Source: Phenylobacterium sp. SCN 70-31
Lineage (GTDB): Bacteria > Pseudomonadota > Alphaproteobacteria > Caulobacterales > Caulobacteraceae
Assembly (NCBI RefSeq): GCF_001724605.1
Contig: NZ_MEEX01000008.1
Span: 1-64,000, forward strand
Direction: 5' to 3'
DNA: 64,000 nt
Position 1 is the first letter of the stretch, and each line of letters starts with the position of its first letter. The translations under genes were made by a program, and so were the position numbers. The notes beneath the pieces are model-generated. The model had not been told where the DNA came from and searched no databases. It saw only the letters and a program-made list of their open reading frames with translations. Below, one piece after another: positions 1-7,961 of this stretch.

Positions 1-1
1 C

Positions 2-343
2 CGCTTCGACATCCTGGCCGAAGCCGTCCGCGAGGCCGCCGACGACGCCGGCTGCGATCCCGCCGAGCGCGAAGACCTCGCCGAACGCTTCCACGCCGAG
101 GCCTGGGACTGGACCGAACGACCCGACTTCCTCACCGAGGACCTGGACACCCTCATCCACCGCGCCCGCACCCTCATGGACCTCGACGACGAGGACGAGG
201 ACGGCTCAGCCGACGACCTCATCGAGGGCGAGGCCCGCGAGGTCTTCCACCCCGAACCCCGACCCGATCCCCCGTCCGACCGCGGGGCCTGGCCCCTGGA
301 CGACCAGGGCCGCCCCCGAACCCCCTGGGCCAACTCCAGCTGA
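2..343 (+). CDS. C-terminal part of an unrecognised acidic protein (5' end outside window)
   Basis: An open frame enters from the left edge and ends in TGA at 341-343, giving the last 113 residues. The start lies outside the window. The visible part opens with a helical stretch (RFDILAEAVREAADDAG), continues through a Trp- and Asp-rich middle (AWDWTERPDF), has a run of Asp/Glu (DLDDEDEDGSADD) and ends in a Pro/Asp-rich tail. I recognise no catalytic motif or family. Codon use matches the high-G+C neighbours, with third positions nearly all G or C, which supports real coding. The gene is followed by a repeat-filled intergenic stretch, so it probably ends its transcription unit. A helical domain followed by a low-complexity charged tail is also seen in the unknown gene at 37593-38222, but I cannot show that they are related. 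Confidence 0.6.
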   Translation, partial: RFDILAEAVREAADDAGCDPAEREDLAERFHAEAWDWTERPDFLTEDLDTLIHRARTLMDLDDEDEDGSADDLIEGEAREVFHPEPRPDPPSDRGAWPLDDQGRPRTPWANSS

Positions 344-372
344 CCGCGCCGGCGCGCCACCACCCAAAATTC

Positions 373-450
373 GGTCCACGGATACACACCGATCCACACG
401 GAGGGCGCCGACGCCCCCTATCCGTGCGTCTCCGTGCGCATCCGTGGACC
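373..450. repeat. imperfect inverted repeat, CACGGAT type
   Basis: The arms are 373-402 (begins GGTCCACGGAT) and 421-450 (ends ATCCGTGGACC). The outer 11 bp match perfectly and the inner parts share short CACGGA units at 9-10 bp spacing. The loop is about 18 bp of G/C. A related arrangement lies at 47493-47557. It could fold into a hairpin in DNA or RNA, and nothing coding is evident here. Confidence 0.75.
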
Positions 451-480
451 GCGCGAAGCGCGCCGATCCCGCCGTCTTCG

Positions 481-655
481 AACCACGGAAAACACGGAAA
501 ACACGGAAGGGCGCCCGGCTCCCCAAGGCCGCGAAGCGGCGCCCCTGCATGCTCGGAACCTCGGAAAAGCCCGCGACCCCATGACCGAGCCTCCGCTCAC
601 GCGGAGGCTCAGGCCGCTTGCGGCCCCTTCCGTGTTTTCCGTGTCTTCCGTGGTT
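481..655. repeat. composite inverted repeat with 30-bp CACGGAAAA-type arms
   Basis: The left arm, 481-510, is built of three roughly 9-bp units (AACCACGGAAAACACGGAAA followed by another unit). The right arm, 626-655, is its reverse complement with a single mismatch. The 115 bp between them contain a perfect 9-bp hairpin (GAGCCTCCG at 587-595, CGGAGGCTC at 602-610), the small hairpin GGCCGC-TT-GCGGCC (612-625) and a similar GCCGC/GCGGC pair near 528-540. It is a nested palindromic intergenic element. Together with the repeat at 373-450 it fills the 344-776 gap, where I see no gene. Confidence 0.8.
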
Positions 656-776
656 CCAAACAGACCCGGAGACCGACAGGCCCCCGTCCGCACGTCCCTG
701 ACCCTAGGTGCGATTGCCGGACGCCCGCCCGGGGGCTAAGCCCATACCGGTCTTTCGCACCGTTCCCGGGGGAGCC

Positions 777-1967
777 ATGACGATCAAGGGCAAGGCCTAT
801 GTGATGGGGGCCTACGAGCACCCCACCCGCGACGCCCCCGACAAGACCACCGCCCAGCTCCACGCCGAGAGCGCCAAGGGGGCGCTGGAGGATGCGGGCC
901 TGTCGTTCGACGACGTGGACGCCTACTTCTGCGCCGGCGACGCGCCGGGCTTCGGGGCCATGTCGATGATCGACTACATGGGCCTGCGGAACGTCCGCCA
1001 CATGGACACCACCGAGACCGGCGGCTCGTCCTATCTGGTGCACGTGAACCACGCCGCCCAGGCGATCGCGGCGGGCAAGTGCAGCGTCGCCCTCGTCACC
1101 CTGGCCGGGCGGCCGCGGAACGGGGGGAACCGGCCCGGCGCGGCCGGCGGCGGGCGGCCGCCGCAGGGCCTGAGCGACGGCGCGCCCGAGGCGGGTTTCG
1201 AGAGCATCTACGGCGGCTCGACCCACAACACCTACGGCATGTGCGCCATGCGCCACATGTACGAGTACGGCACCACGTCGGAACAGCTCGCCTGGATCAA
1301 GGTGGCCGCCAGCCATCACGCCCAGTGGAACGAGCACGCCTTCCTGAAGAACGTGGTCACCGTCGAGGAGGTGGTGTCGAGCCGGATGATCGCCGACCCG
1401 CTGCACCTCCTGGACTGCTGCGTGGTGACCGACGGCGGCGGCGCGGTGATCGTCACCTCGCCCGAGGTGGCGCGCAGCCTGAAGCGACCCAAGGTGAAGC
1501 TGCTGGGCGCGGCCGAGGCGCCCAAGGTGCAGCTGGGCGGCAAGCTGGACCTGACCCATTCGGGCGCGGTCTGGTCGGGGCCGAAGGCGTTCGGGGAAGC
1601 CGGCGTGACGCCCGCCGACATCAAGTACGCCTCGATCTACGACAGCTTCACCATCACCGTCCTGATGCAGCTCGAGGACCTGGGCTTCTGCGCCAAGGGC
1701 GAGGGCGGGAAGTTCGTGGCCGACGGAAACCTGATCTCGGGCGTCGGCAAGCTGCCGTTCAACACCGACGGCGGCGGCCTCTGCAACAACCACCCCACCA
1801 ACCGCGGCGGCATCACCAAGATCATCGAGGCGGTCCGCCAGCTCCGGGGCGAGGCCCATCCCAAGGTCCAGGTGGCCAACTGCGACCTGGCGTTGGCCCA
1901 CGGCACCGGCGGTTCGCTGGGCGTCCGCCACGGCGCGGCGACACTCATCATGGAACGGGAGGGCTGA
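777..1967 (+). CDS. thiolase-like protein (SCP2/Ltp2-type acyl-CoA thiolase superfamily)
   Basis: A 396-residue thiolase-fold protein. The start is ATG at 777 (MTIKGKAYVMGAYEHPTRD), preceded by GGGGGAGCC. The upstream in-frame ATG at 708 would add sequence that looks like translated spacer. At the place where a degradative thiolase has its nucleophilic Cys, this protein reads TETGGSSYLVHVNHAA, and the C-terminal CxG is replaced by HGTGGSLG, so the normal Claisen chemistry is doubtful. Known relatives with this pattern, such as the steroid side-chain aldolase Ltp2, work as a complex with a DUF35 protein. The next gene, 2 bp downstream, is exactly such a DUF35 protein. A retro-aldol or related C-C cleavage on an acyl-CoA is therefore a reasonable inference, but the substrate is unknown. 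Databases may call it acetyl-CoA acetyltransferase. Confidence 0.85.
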   Translation: MTIKGKAYVMGAYEHPTRDAPDKTTAQLHAESAKGALEDAGLSFDDVDAYFCAGDAPGFGAMSMIDYMGLRNVRHMDTTETGGSSYLVHVNHAAQAIAAGKCSVALVTLAGRPRNGGNRPGAAGGGRPPQGLSDGAPEAGFESIYGGSTHNTYGMCAMRHMYEYGTTSEQLAWIKVAASHHAQWNEHAFLKNVVTVEEVVSSRMIADPLHLLDCCVVTDGGGAVIVTSPEVARSLKRPKVKLLGAAEAPKVQLGGKLDLTHSGAVWSGPKAFGEAGVTPADIKYASIYDSFTITVLMQLEDLGFCAKGEGGKFVADGNLISGVGKLPFNTDGGGLCNNHPTNRGGITKIIEAVRQLRGEAHPKVQVANCDLALAHGTGGSLGVRHGAATLIMEREG

Positions 1968-1969
1968 GC

Positions 1970-2386
1970 ATGTCCGAACCCCAAACGGCTCGTGAGCCGA
2001 TGACCCGGCCGCTCCCGGCCCCCGCCGTCACCCTCGAATCCAAGCCGTTCTTCGACGCGGCCGCCGAGGGCCGGTTCCTGATCAAGCGCTGCCAGGCCTG
2101 CGGCGAGGCGCACTGGTATCCCCGCACGATCTGCCCGTTCTGCCACTCCGACCGCACGGTCTGGGAGGAAGGGTCCGGCCAGGGCGAGGTCTACACCTAC
2201 TCGGTCATGCGGCGCTCGCCGACCGGCCCCTACGCCATCGGCTACGTCACCCTGGACGAGGGGCCGAACATGCTGACCAACTTCCTCGACGTGGCGCCCG
2301 AGGATCTGAAGATCGGCCTGCGGGTGAAGGTGAAGTTCCAGGACACCGAGGGCGGGCCGCCTGTCCCGGTTTTCGTCCCGGCTTAA
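1970..2386 (+). CDS. DUF35 OB-fold protein with zinc ribbon, partner of the preceding thiolase
   Basis: A 138-residue protein of the rubredoxin-like zinc ribbon plus OB-fold family (DUF35, ChsH2-type). The zinc ribbon lies at about residues 40-62, with CQAC and CPFC supplying four cysteines. The OB-fold follows, with GQGEVYTYSVMRRSPTGPYA and the GYVTLDEGPNMLTN segment typical of the family. The start ATG at 1970 follows the thiolase stop by 2 bp, which indicates translational coupling. In known systems such proteins bind acyl-CoA and complete the active site of a thiolase-fold aldolase or a MaoC-type hydratase. By position, this one should pair with the protein encoded at 777-1967. Confidence 0.9.
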   Translation: MSEPQTAREPMTRPLPAPAVTLESKPFFDAAAEGRFLIKRCQACGEAHWYPRTICPFCHSDRTVWEEGSGQGEVYTYSVMRRSPTGPYAIGYVTLDEGPNMLTNFLDVAPEDLKIGLRVKVKFQDTEGGPPVPVFVPA

Positions 2387-2437
2387 AGGGTCGTATCGCC
2401 GGCGCGAGACCGGCGCGGCCATAAAGGGGAGGAAGAG

Positions 2438-2935
2438 ATGTCCGAGTTCGATTTCGGCGACCGGTCGCTCCAGGGCCGGCCGTTGTGCTGCGCCCGCTTC
2501 GAAGTGGGCGGCATCATGGATCTGGGCGCTTCGCCGTGGACCACCCGGCGCATCGGCTACATCACCGGCGGCCGCTTCGAGGGGCCTCGCCTCAAGGGCG
2601 AGATCCTGCCGGGCGGCGGCAACTGGTCCACCGCCGGCGTCGGCGAGGACGGCGCGGCCACCGGCACCTTCGACGCCCGCTGCATCTGGCGCACCGACGA
2701 CGGCGCGCTGATCTACATGACCTACACCGGGCGCACCTGGGTGCCGCCGGACGTGGGCGCCGCCTTCCGCGACCCGGCCCAGCCCGACGTCGATCCCGGC
2801 CGGTACCGCCTCCGGATCGCCCCCGTCTTCGAGACCTCCGATCCCCGCTACGCCTGGCTCAACGCCGTGCTCGCGGTGGGGGTGGGCGAACGCCTCACGG
2901 GGGGCGTCCGCCACTTCATCTACGAGATCCCCTGA
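2438..2935 (+). CDS. DUF3237 domain protein
   Basis: A 165-residue protein matching the DUF3237 family pattern: a beta-rich small barrel with GYITGGRFEGPRLKGEILPG near residues 39-58, a GAATGTFDARCIWRTDDGA segment, and IYMTYTGR. The family is widespread in aromatic- and steroid-degrading Proteobacteria and its biochemical role is not established. The start ATG at 2438 has a strong Shine-Dalgarno (GGGGAGGAAGAG). The gene lies 51 bp after the DUF35 gene on the same strand and is probably in the same transcript, which suggests a role with the same acyl-CoA substrate. No signal peptide is visible. Confidence 0.85.
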   Translation: MSEFDFGDRSLQGRPLCCARFEVGGIMDLGASPWTTRRIGYITGGRFEGPRLKGEILPGGGNWSTAGVGEDGAATGTFDARCIWRTDDGALIYMTYTGRTWVPPDVGAAFRDPAQPDVDPGRYRLRIAPVFETSDPRYAWLNAVLAVGVGERLTGGVRHFIYEIP

Positions 2936-2948
2936 ACCGGGGCCCGGT

Positions 2949-3530
2949 TCACCAGAGGCCGGCCCAGGTGAGCTGGACCGGCGCCTCGGCCGTCCAGACG
3001 CCGTCGCCGTCGAGGTCGGAGTAGACGGTGACCTCCAGCCGGCCGTCGTCCCACTCGGTCTTCACCACGTTGCCGCCGATCAGGACGTAGCTCTCGTCCC
3101 GGTCGATGTCCTCGCGCTCCAGCCGGCCGTCGCGCTCGACCTCGAACACGCCGGTCACCCGGCCCGCGGCGTCGAACGTGAAGACATAGGCGTCGTCGTC
3201 GAACACCAGCAGCGGCGGGATCGGGTCCTGCACGCCGGGGGTCGAGCCCTCGCCGCCGCCGAACCGCGTCAGGATCGCAGGGTTGAAGGGACCGTCGCCC
3301 TCGGCCAGCTCGATCCAGCGCCCGTCGCCGTCGGCGTCGCCATAGACGGTCCACTCCTGCTCGCGCCCGTCGATCTCGGTCTTCACCACGAAGCCGTCGA
3401 TGAGGCGATAGGACTCGCCCTTCTCGATCTTCTCGTACTCGAGCCGGCCGTTCTTCTTGACCTCGGCGACCGAGGTCACGACGCCGCCCGCGCCGAAGGT
3501 GAAGACATACTGGTCGGGCTGACGGGACAT
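2949..3530 (-). CDS. protein of two tandem 66-residue repeats with DxDGDG motifs
   Basis: A 193-residue protein of unknown function built from two copies of one unit, residues about 7-72 and 114-179. Both copies follow the order Y-V-F-T-F, a short beta stretch, G-R-L-E, a D/E-rich turn, S-Y-x-L-I-x-G, VVKTE, then TVY and a closing DADGDGRW or DLDGDGVW. The closing motif looks like a single Ca2+-binding loop of the kind found in dockerins and EF hands. I recall similar units, with YSD-DGDG endings, inside larger extracellular proteins of Alphaproteobacteria, but I cannot verify this. There is no signal peptide. ATG at 3528-3530 is preceded by GGAGCCCCCC. It is convergent with the DUF3237 gene and divergent from the second DUF35 gene. 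Confidence 0.75.
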   Translation of the reverse strand: MSRQPDQYVFTFGAGGVVTSVAEVKKNGRLEYEKIEKGESYRLIDGFVVKTEIDGREQEWTVYGDADGDGRWIELAEGDGPFNPAILTRFGGGEGSTPGVQDPIPPLLVFDDDAYVFTFDAAGRVTGVFEVERDGRLEREDIDRDESYVLIGGNVVKTEWDDGRLEVTVYSDLDGDGVWTAEAPVQLTWAGLW

Positions 3531-3749
3531 GGGGGGCTCCTGGTCATCGGGGGCCGCCGGCGGGCGGCGACGTGGAGCCCTTCTGCCGGACCACCTTCAA
3601 GCCCGGCTGGCGGCAAGATTTGGGTTTCGCAATGTTCGGCCGTCTCCGCGCCAACCGCCGCGTGACAATCGCCGTCCGGTCGTCTTTGCTGGCGCACCGC
3701 TGATTTGCGGACAGAACAGACCATATTTTCGAAGGGACGGATTTCAGGG

Positions 3750-4157
3750 ATGCCACCACGCATGCTGCCGGAGCCCACTCCGGAGACCAGCCACTTCTGG
3801 GAGGGCGCCCTGCGCGGCGAACTCCTCCTCCAGCGCAACCGCCAGACGGGCGAGGCCTATTTCCCGCCGCGGCCGTTCTGCCCCAAGACCGGCTCGCGCG
3901 ACGTCGAGGTGTTCAGGGCCAGCGGCAAGGCCGTGCTCTGGTCGTACGTCATCAACCAGCGCCCGCGCCCCGACATGGGGACCGAGCCCTACGCCATCGC
4001 CGTGGTGAAGCTGGAGGAAGGCCCCACCATGATGACCAACATCGTGGGCTGCCCCCAGACCCCCGAGGCCCTGCAACTGGACATGCCCCTGGAGGTCGTC
4101 TTCGAGAAGATGAGCGACACCATCGCGCTTCCGTTCTTCAAGCCGGCGGGAGCTTAG
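3750..4157 (+). CDS. DUF35 OB-fold protein with degenerate zinc ribbon
   Basis: A 135-residue DUF35-family protein, paralogous in role to the one at 1970-2386. The start is ATG at 3750 (MPPRMLPEPTPET); a frame-open TTG at 3705 only adds unlikely residues, and ATG at 3762 is an alternative. The region where the zinc ribbon should be reads LLLQRNRQTGEAYFPPRPFC, so only one of the four expected cysteines remains and zinc binding is unlikely. The OB-fold part is intact (YVINQRPRPDMGTEPYAIAV, then VKLEEGPTMMTNIVG). The next gene, a thiolase-like protein, starts 4 bp after this stop, so this is a second thiolase/DUF35 pair with the gene order reversed. Confidence 0.87.
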   Translation: MPPRMLPEPTPETSHFWEGALRGELLLQRNRQTGEAYFPPRPFCPKTGSRDVEVFRASGKAVLWSYVINQRPRPDMGTEPYAIAVVKLEEGPTMMTNIVGCPQTPEALQLDMPLEVVFEKMSDTIALPFFKPAGA

Positions 4158-4161
4158 GCGC

Positions 4162-5304
4162 ATGAAACCGAAATCCGTGGCCGTGGTCGGCGCCGCCGAG
4201 ACCACGAAGATGGGCAAGATTCCGGACGTCTCCGTGATCGGCCTGCACGCCGACGCCGCGCTGAACGCCATGGCCGACGCCGGCCTGACGCCCGCCGACA
4301 TCGACGGCGTCGCCACCGCCGGGATCAGCCCGGTGGAACTGGCCCACTACCTGGGCATCGTCCCCACCTATGCCGACGGCACCCAGGTGGGCGGCTGCTC
4401 GTTCATGCTGCACGTCCGTCATGCGGCGGCGGCGATCAACGCGGGGCTGGCCAAGACCATCCTGATCACCCACGGCGAGAGCGGTCGGTCCCGCGTCGGC
4501 GCCGGCGGCTTCCCGCGCTCGCCCGCAAGTCTCTCGGGCCAGTTCGAGATGCCCTTCGGTCCGGCGGGCCCGCCCACCATGTTCACCGTGCCGGTGCTCC
4601 GCTACCTCAAGACCTATGGCCTGTCGGTCGAGGACCTGGCCCAGGTGGCGGTGATCCAGCGCGAGTGGGCGGCCAAGAACCCGCGCGCCAGCTTCAAGGA
4701 CCCGATCACGATCGATGACGTGCTCAACGCCGACATGATCGCCTGGCCCTTCACCAAGCTGATGTGCTGCCTGGTCACCGACGGCGGCGGCGCCCTGATC
4801 CTGACCTCGGCCGACCGCGCGAAGGACTTCCCGCAGAAGCCGGTCTACGTCCTCGGCACGGGCGAGAGTGTCGAGACGCCGATGGTCTCGCAGATGTACG
4901 ACTTCACCTCCTCCACCGCCTTCAAGGTGTCGGGGAAGAAGGCGTTCGAGACGGCCGGGATCTCCCACGCCGACGTGGACCACCTGATGATCTACGACGC
5001 CTTCGCCCACCTGCCGCTCTACGGCCTCGAGGACCTGGGCTTCGTGAAGCCCGGCGAAGCCGCGGCCTTCATCCGGGAGCGGAACACCGCGATTGGAGGC
5101 AAGCTGCCGCTGAACACCAACGGTGGCGGCCTCTCGTACATGCACTCGGGCATGTACGGCATGTACGCCCTGCAGGAGAGCGTAAGGCAGATGCGCGGGA
5201 TCGCCCCCGCCCAGGTGCCGGGCGCGAAGATCAGCGTCAGCCACGGGGTCGGCGGCATGTTCGCGGCCTCGGGGACGATCATCTTCTCGAACGAGGCGCC
5301 GTAG
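4162..5304 (+). CDS. thiolase-like protein, second copy
   Basis: A 380-residue thiolase-fold protein (MKPKSVAVVGAAETTKMGK). Near the N-terminal active-site position it reads TQVGGCSFMLHVRHAAAAI, so a Cys is present close to, but not clearly at, the usual place. The C-terminal CxG motif is replaced by SHGVGGMFAASG. The penultimate conserved block NTNGGGLSYMHSGMYGM matches NTDGGGLCNNHPTNRGG in the first copy, so the two proteins are paralogues of the SCP2/Ltp2-like branch. The partner DUF35 gene lies directly upstream, and the following metallohydrolase gene overlaps this stop by one base. Classical thiolysis, retro-aldol cleavage or a non-catalytic scaffold are all possible. Confidence 0.85.
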   Translation: MKPKSVAVVGAAETTKMGKIPDVSVIGLHADAALNAMADAGLTPADIDGVATAGISPVELAHYLGIVPTYADGTQVGGCSFMLHVRHAAAAINAGLAKTILITHGESGRSRVGAGGFPRSPASLSGQFEMPFGPAGPPTMFTVPVLRYLKTYGLSVEDLAQVAVIQREWAAKNPRASFKDPITIDDVLNADMIAWPFTKLMCCLVTDGGGALILTSADRAKDFPQKPVYVLGTGESVETPMVSQMYDFTSSTAFKVSGKKAFETAGISHADVDHLMIYDAFAHLPLYGLEDLGFVKPGEAAAFIRERNTAIGGKLPLNTNGGGLSYMHSGMYGMYALQESVRQMRGIAPAQVPGAKISVSHGVGGMFAASGTIIFSNEAP

Positions 5305-6752
5305 TGCGCGGCCGGGCGTGGCTGGCGGCGGCGCTGACGCTGCTGGCCGCGCCCGCGTTCGCCGAGACCCTGACGCTGCGCGGCGTGCTCACCGGCGCCG
5401 ACCACCAGACCTACCGCGAGGTTCCGTTCCGCGTGCCGCCCGGGACCACGGCGGTCACCGTCGCGTTCGACCATACCGGCAAGGACCAGAAGACCGTCGT
5501 CGACCTCGGCCTTCGCGATCCCGACCGCTTCCGCGGCTGGAGCGGCGGGAACAAAGCCCGCTTCACCCTGACCGAGACCTGGGCCACCCCGTCCTACCTG
5601 CCCGGCCCGCTGCCGGCCGGCGAGTGGCGGCTGATCCTTGGGGTTCCCAACCTGCGCCAGGACGCCCGCGCCGAGTACGTGGCGACGATCACGCTGGACG
5701 ACAGTCCCGTCTTCCGCGGCTTCGCCGAGGCGCCGCTGCGCCCCGGCCCCGGCTGGTATCGCGGCGACCTGCACCTGCACACCGGCCATTCCGATGGAAG
5801 CTGCGCCACCCAGGCGGGCGCCCGCGCGCCCTGCCCGCTGCACCTCACCCTGGAGGCGGCCGCCGCCCGTGGCCTCGATTTCGTGGCGGTCACCGAGCAC
5901 AACACCACCAGCCACCATCAGGCCCTGGCCGAAGCCCAGCCCCACTTCGACCGGCTTCTGCTGATCCCGGGCCGGGAGATCACCACCTTCCAGGGTCACA
6001 TGAACGTCTTCGGCGTGACCGCGCCGCTGGACTTCCAGCTCGGCGGCCCCCGCGCGCCCGACGTCGGCGCCATCCTGGATCAGGTGGAGCGCGCCGGCGG
6101 CCTGGCGGCGATCAACCATCCCGGCCTGCCGTCCGGCGAGATCTGCATGGGCTGCGGCTGGACCGCGCCCGTCGACTTTGCGCGCATCGCCGCGGTGGAG
6201 GCCGTGAACGGGGCGATCGCCGAGGGTCCGCTGTCGGGCCTGCCCTTCTGGGAGGCGCGCCTGAACGAAGGCCGGCGGATCACCGCCATCGGCGGCTCCG
6301 ACAACCACGACGCCCGCTCGCCGCCGGGCAAGGCCGCGGCGGTGGGAACGCCGACCACGGTCGTTCACGCCGAGGACCTGTCCCAGCCGGCGATCCTCGC
6401 GGCGCTCCGGGCAGGCCGGGCGTTCATCGATGTCCAGGGGTCGACGGACCGGCGGCTCGAGATGACGGCCAGCCTGGGCGGCCGCACCGTGGGCATGGGC
6501 GGCGCCCTCCCGGCCCGGGCGGGCGAAGACGTGACCCTTTCGGTCCGCGTGACGGGCGCCGCCGGCGGCCGGGTCGAGTTCCGCGGCGATCCAGCGATGC
6601 GGGTCCTGCCACCCATCGCGATCGTCGAGGCGGACCAGAAAGTCCACGTGGCCGTCGCCGCCGACGGTCGGCCGCACTGGCTCCGCGCCGACGTCCGAGG
6701 ACCGGACGGAAAGCTCTGGCTGATCGGAAACCCGGTCTACCTCGAGGACTAA
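5304..6752 (+). CDS. CehA/McbA-type PHP-domain metallohydrolase, secreted
   Basis: A 482-residue protein starting at GTG 5304, overlapping the previous TAG by one base. A signal peptide is clear (LAAALTLLAAPAFA, cleavage before ETLTL). A beta-sandwich N-terminal region is followed at about residue 150 by a PHP metal-binding domain: DLHLHTGHSDG, then VTEHN, PGREITTFQGHMN, INHPG and GGSDNHD, which together supply the histidines and aspartates of a multinuclear metal site. CehA and McbA of this family hydrolyse carbaryl, but most members have unknown substrates and phosphoesterase activity is equally plausible. The protein probably acts in the periplasm. Coupling to the thiolase operon suggests a shared substrate, but that is inference. 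Confidence 0.85.
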   Translation: MRGRAWLAAALTLLAAPAFAETLTLRGVLTGADHQTYREVPFRVPPGTTAVTVAFDHTGKDQKTVVDLGLRDPDRFRGWSGGNKARFTLTETWATPSYLPGPLPAGEWRLILGVPNLRQDARAEYVATITLDDSPVFRGFAEAPLRPGPGWYRGDLHLHTGHSDGSCATQAGARAPCPLHLTLEAAAARGLDFVAVTEHNTTSHHQALAEAQPHFDRLLLIPGREITTFQGHMNVFGVTAPLDFQLGGPRAPDVGAILDQVERAGGLAAINHPGLPSGEICMGCGWTAPVDFARIAAVEAVNGAIAEGPLSGLPFWEARLNEGRRITAIGGSDNHDARSPPGKAAAVGTPTTVVHAEDLSQPAILAALRAGRAFIDVQGSTDRRLEMTASLGGRTVGMGGALPARAGEDVTLSVRVTGAAGGRVEFRGDPAMRVLPPIAIVEADQKVHVAVAADGRPHWLRADVRGPDGKLWLIGNPVYLED

Positions 6753-6791
6753 AGCACGCAGTCCTGGCGCCTCTGCGGCGAAGCTGCTCAG

Positions 6792-7961
6792 ATGCCGGCC
6801 ATGACCACGTGCCGCATCGGCGTCGTCGGCCTCGGCCAGCGCATCGCCCACGTCCTCGCCGCCATGAAGGAGGTGGGCTGGGCCCTGGATCTCCGCGGCC
6901 ATGTGGACCCGGCGCCCGTAGGCGAACCGATCCTCGCCGCTGCGGGCGTCTCGATGGGCCGCGCCGTCCCGGACCTCGCCGCGCTGCTGGCCGAGGGGCC
7001 GCTGGACCTGCTCATGCTGGGCGCGCCCAACCACCTGCACGCCGCGCATCTGACGGCCGCGCTGGAGACAGGCCTGCCCATCTTCGCGGAGAAGCCACTG
7101 GTGCGCACGCCGGAGGAGACGGCCGACCTCGCGCGCCGGCTGGCGCGGCCGGACGCGCCGCCCGTCTATGTGGGACTGGTCATGCGGTCGCTGCCGATCG
7201 TGCGCGAGGTGCTGCGCAGGATCGACGCCGGCGAACTGGGCCAGGTGGTCTCGATCGACGCCACCGAGCACCTGCCGCCCGAGCACGGCGGCTACCTGGC
7301 GCGCAACTGGCGTCGCCGGCGCGAATGGGGCGGCTCGTATCTGCTGGACAAGGTGGTCCACGACTTCGACATCTTCGGCCGCATCGCCGGCGCGCGCCCC
7401 GCCCGCGTGGCCAGCTTCGGGGGCCGGCGCATCTTCACCCCCGACCGCCCCGCGCCGCCCCGGATCTATGAGGACGGCTCGCCCGCCTACGCCCTGCGCG
7501 ACGCCGGCTGGTCGGGCGCGCCCGACGCCTTCGCCTCGGACATGGACGTCACCGACCACCAGGTGGCGCTGGTGGAGTATGCGAACGGCGTGCGCCTGTC
7601 GTTCCACGCCAACAGCCACACCGCCCTGGCCGAGCGCCGCTGGTACGTGGCCGGGACCGAGGGCACGCTGATCGCCGACCTCGTGAGGAACCGGTTGATG
7701 GTCCGGCGCGCCCTGTTCCGCGGCAAGCCCGAGCGGATCGAGTTCGGCGAGCGGACCGCCGATGCCCACAACGGCGCCGACCAGGCCATGGCCCGCGACC
7801 TGGCCGCCGCCCTCGCCGGCCAGGCGGCGTTCCCCGTGACGCCGTTCGAATCCCTCGAGGCCGGGGTCACGGTCATGGCCATCGACCAGGCGATGGACGA
7901 GGCGCGCCTCGTGGACTGCGCCCCGCTGTGGGCGGCCTACGACGCCGCGCGCGCCGGTTAG
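6792..7961 (+). CDS. Gfo/Idh/MocA family oxidoreductase
   Basis: A 389-residue NAD(P)-dependent dehydrogenase. The N-terminal Rossmann fold shows RIGVVGLGQRIAHVLAAM, followed by LMLGAPNHLHAAH and the family signature IFAEKPLVRTPEE, where the Lys of EKP is the conserved catalytic or cofactor-contacting residue. The C-terminal alpha/beta domain begins after residue 130 and includes GGSYLLDKVVHDFDIFG, a variant of the GG-x3-D-x3-H-x-x-D motif. The natural substrate is probably a sugar or cyclitol. It is convergent with the PIG-L gene and the two coding regions overlap by 4 bp (7958-7961). The pairing with a deacetylase may mean both modify an N-acetylated sugar. Confidence 0.9.
   Translation: MPAMTTCRIGVVGLGQRIAHVLAAMKEVGWALDLRGHVDPAPVGEPILAAAGVSMGRAVPDLAALLAEGPLDLLMLGAPNHLHAAHLTAALETGLPIFAEKPLVRTPEETADLARRLARPDAPPVYVGLVMRSLPIVREVLRRIDAGELGQVVSIDATEHLPPEHGGYLARNWRRRREWGGSYLLDKVVHDFDIFGRIAGARPARVASFGGRRIFTPDRPAPPRIYEDGSPAYALRDAGWSGAPDAFASDMDVTDHQVALVEYANGVRLSFHANSHTALAERRWYVAGTEGTLIADLVRNRLMVRRALFRGKPERIEFGERTADAHNGADQAMARDLAAALAGQAAFPVTPFESLEAGVTVMAIDQAMDEARLVDCAPLWAAYDAARAG

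Noticed and set aside
609..1931. 440-codon frame opposite the first thiolase-like gene
   Set aside because: Antisense shadow with no homology and low-complexity composition; the plus-strand gene has clear family motifs.
1637..2914. 425-codon frame on the minus strand across the DUF35 and DUF3237 genes
   Set aside because: It crosses two coding regions and their spacer, with no recognisable motif.
3705..3749. TTG start extending the second DUF35 protein by 15 residues
   Set aside because: The added residues look like spacer, and the ATG at 3750 gives a normal N-terminus.
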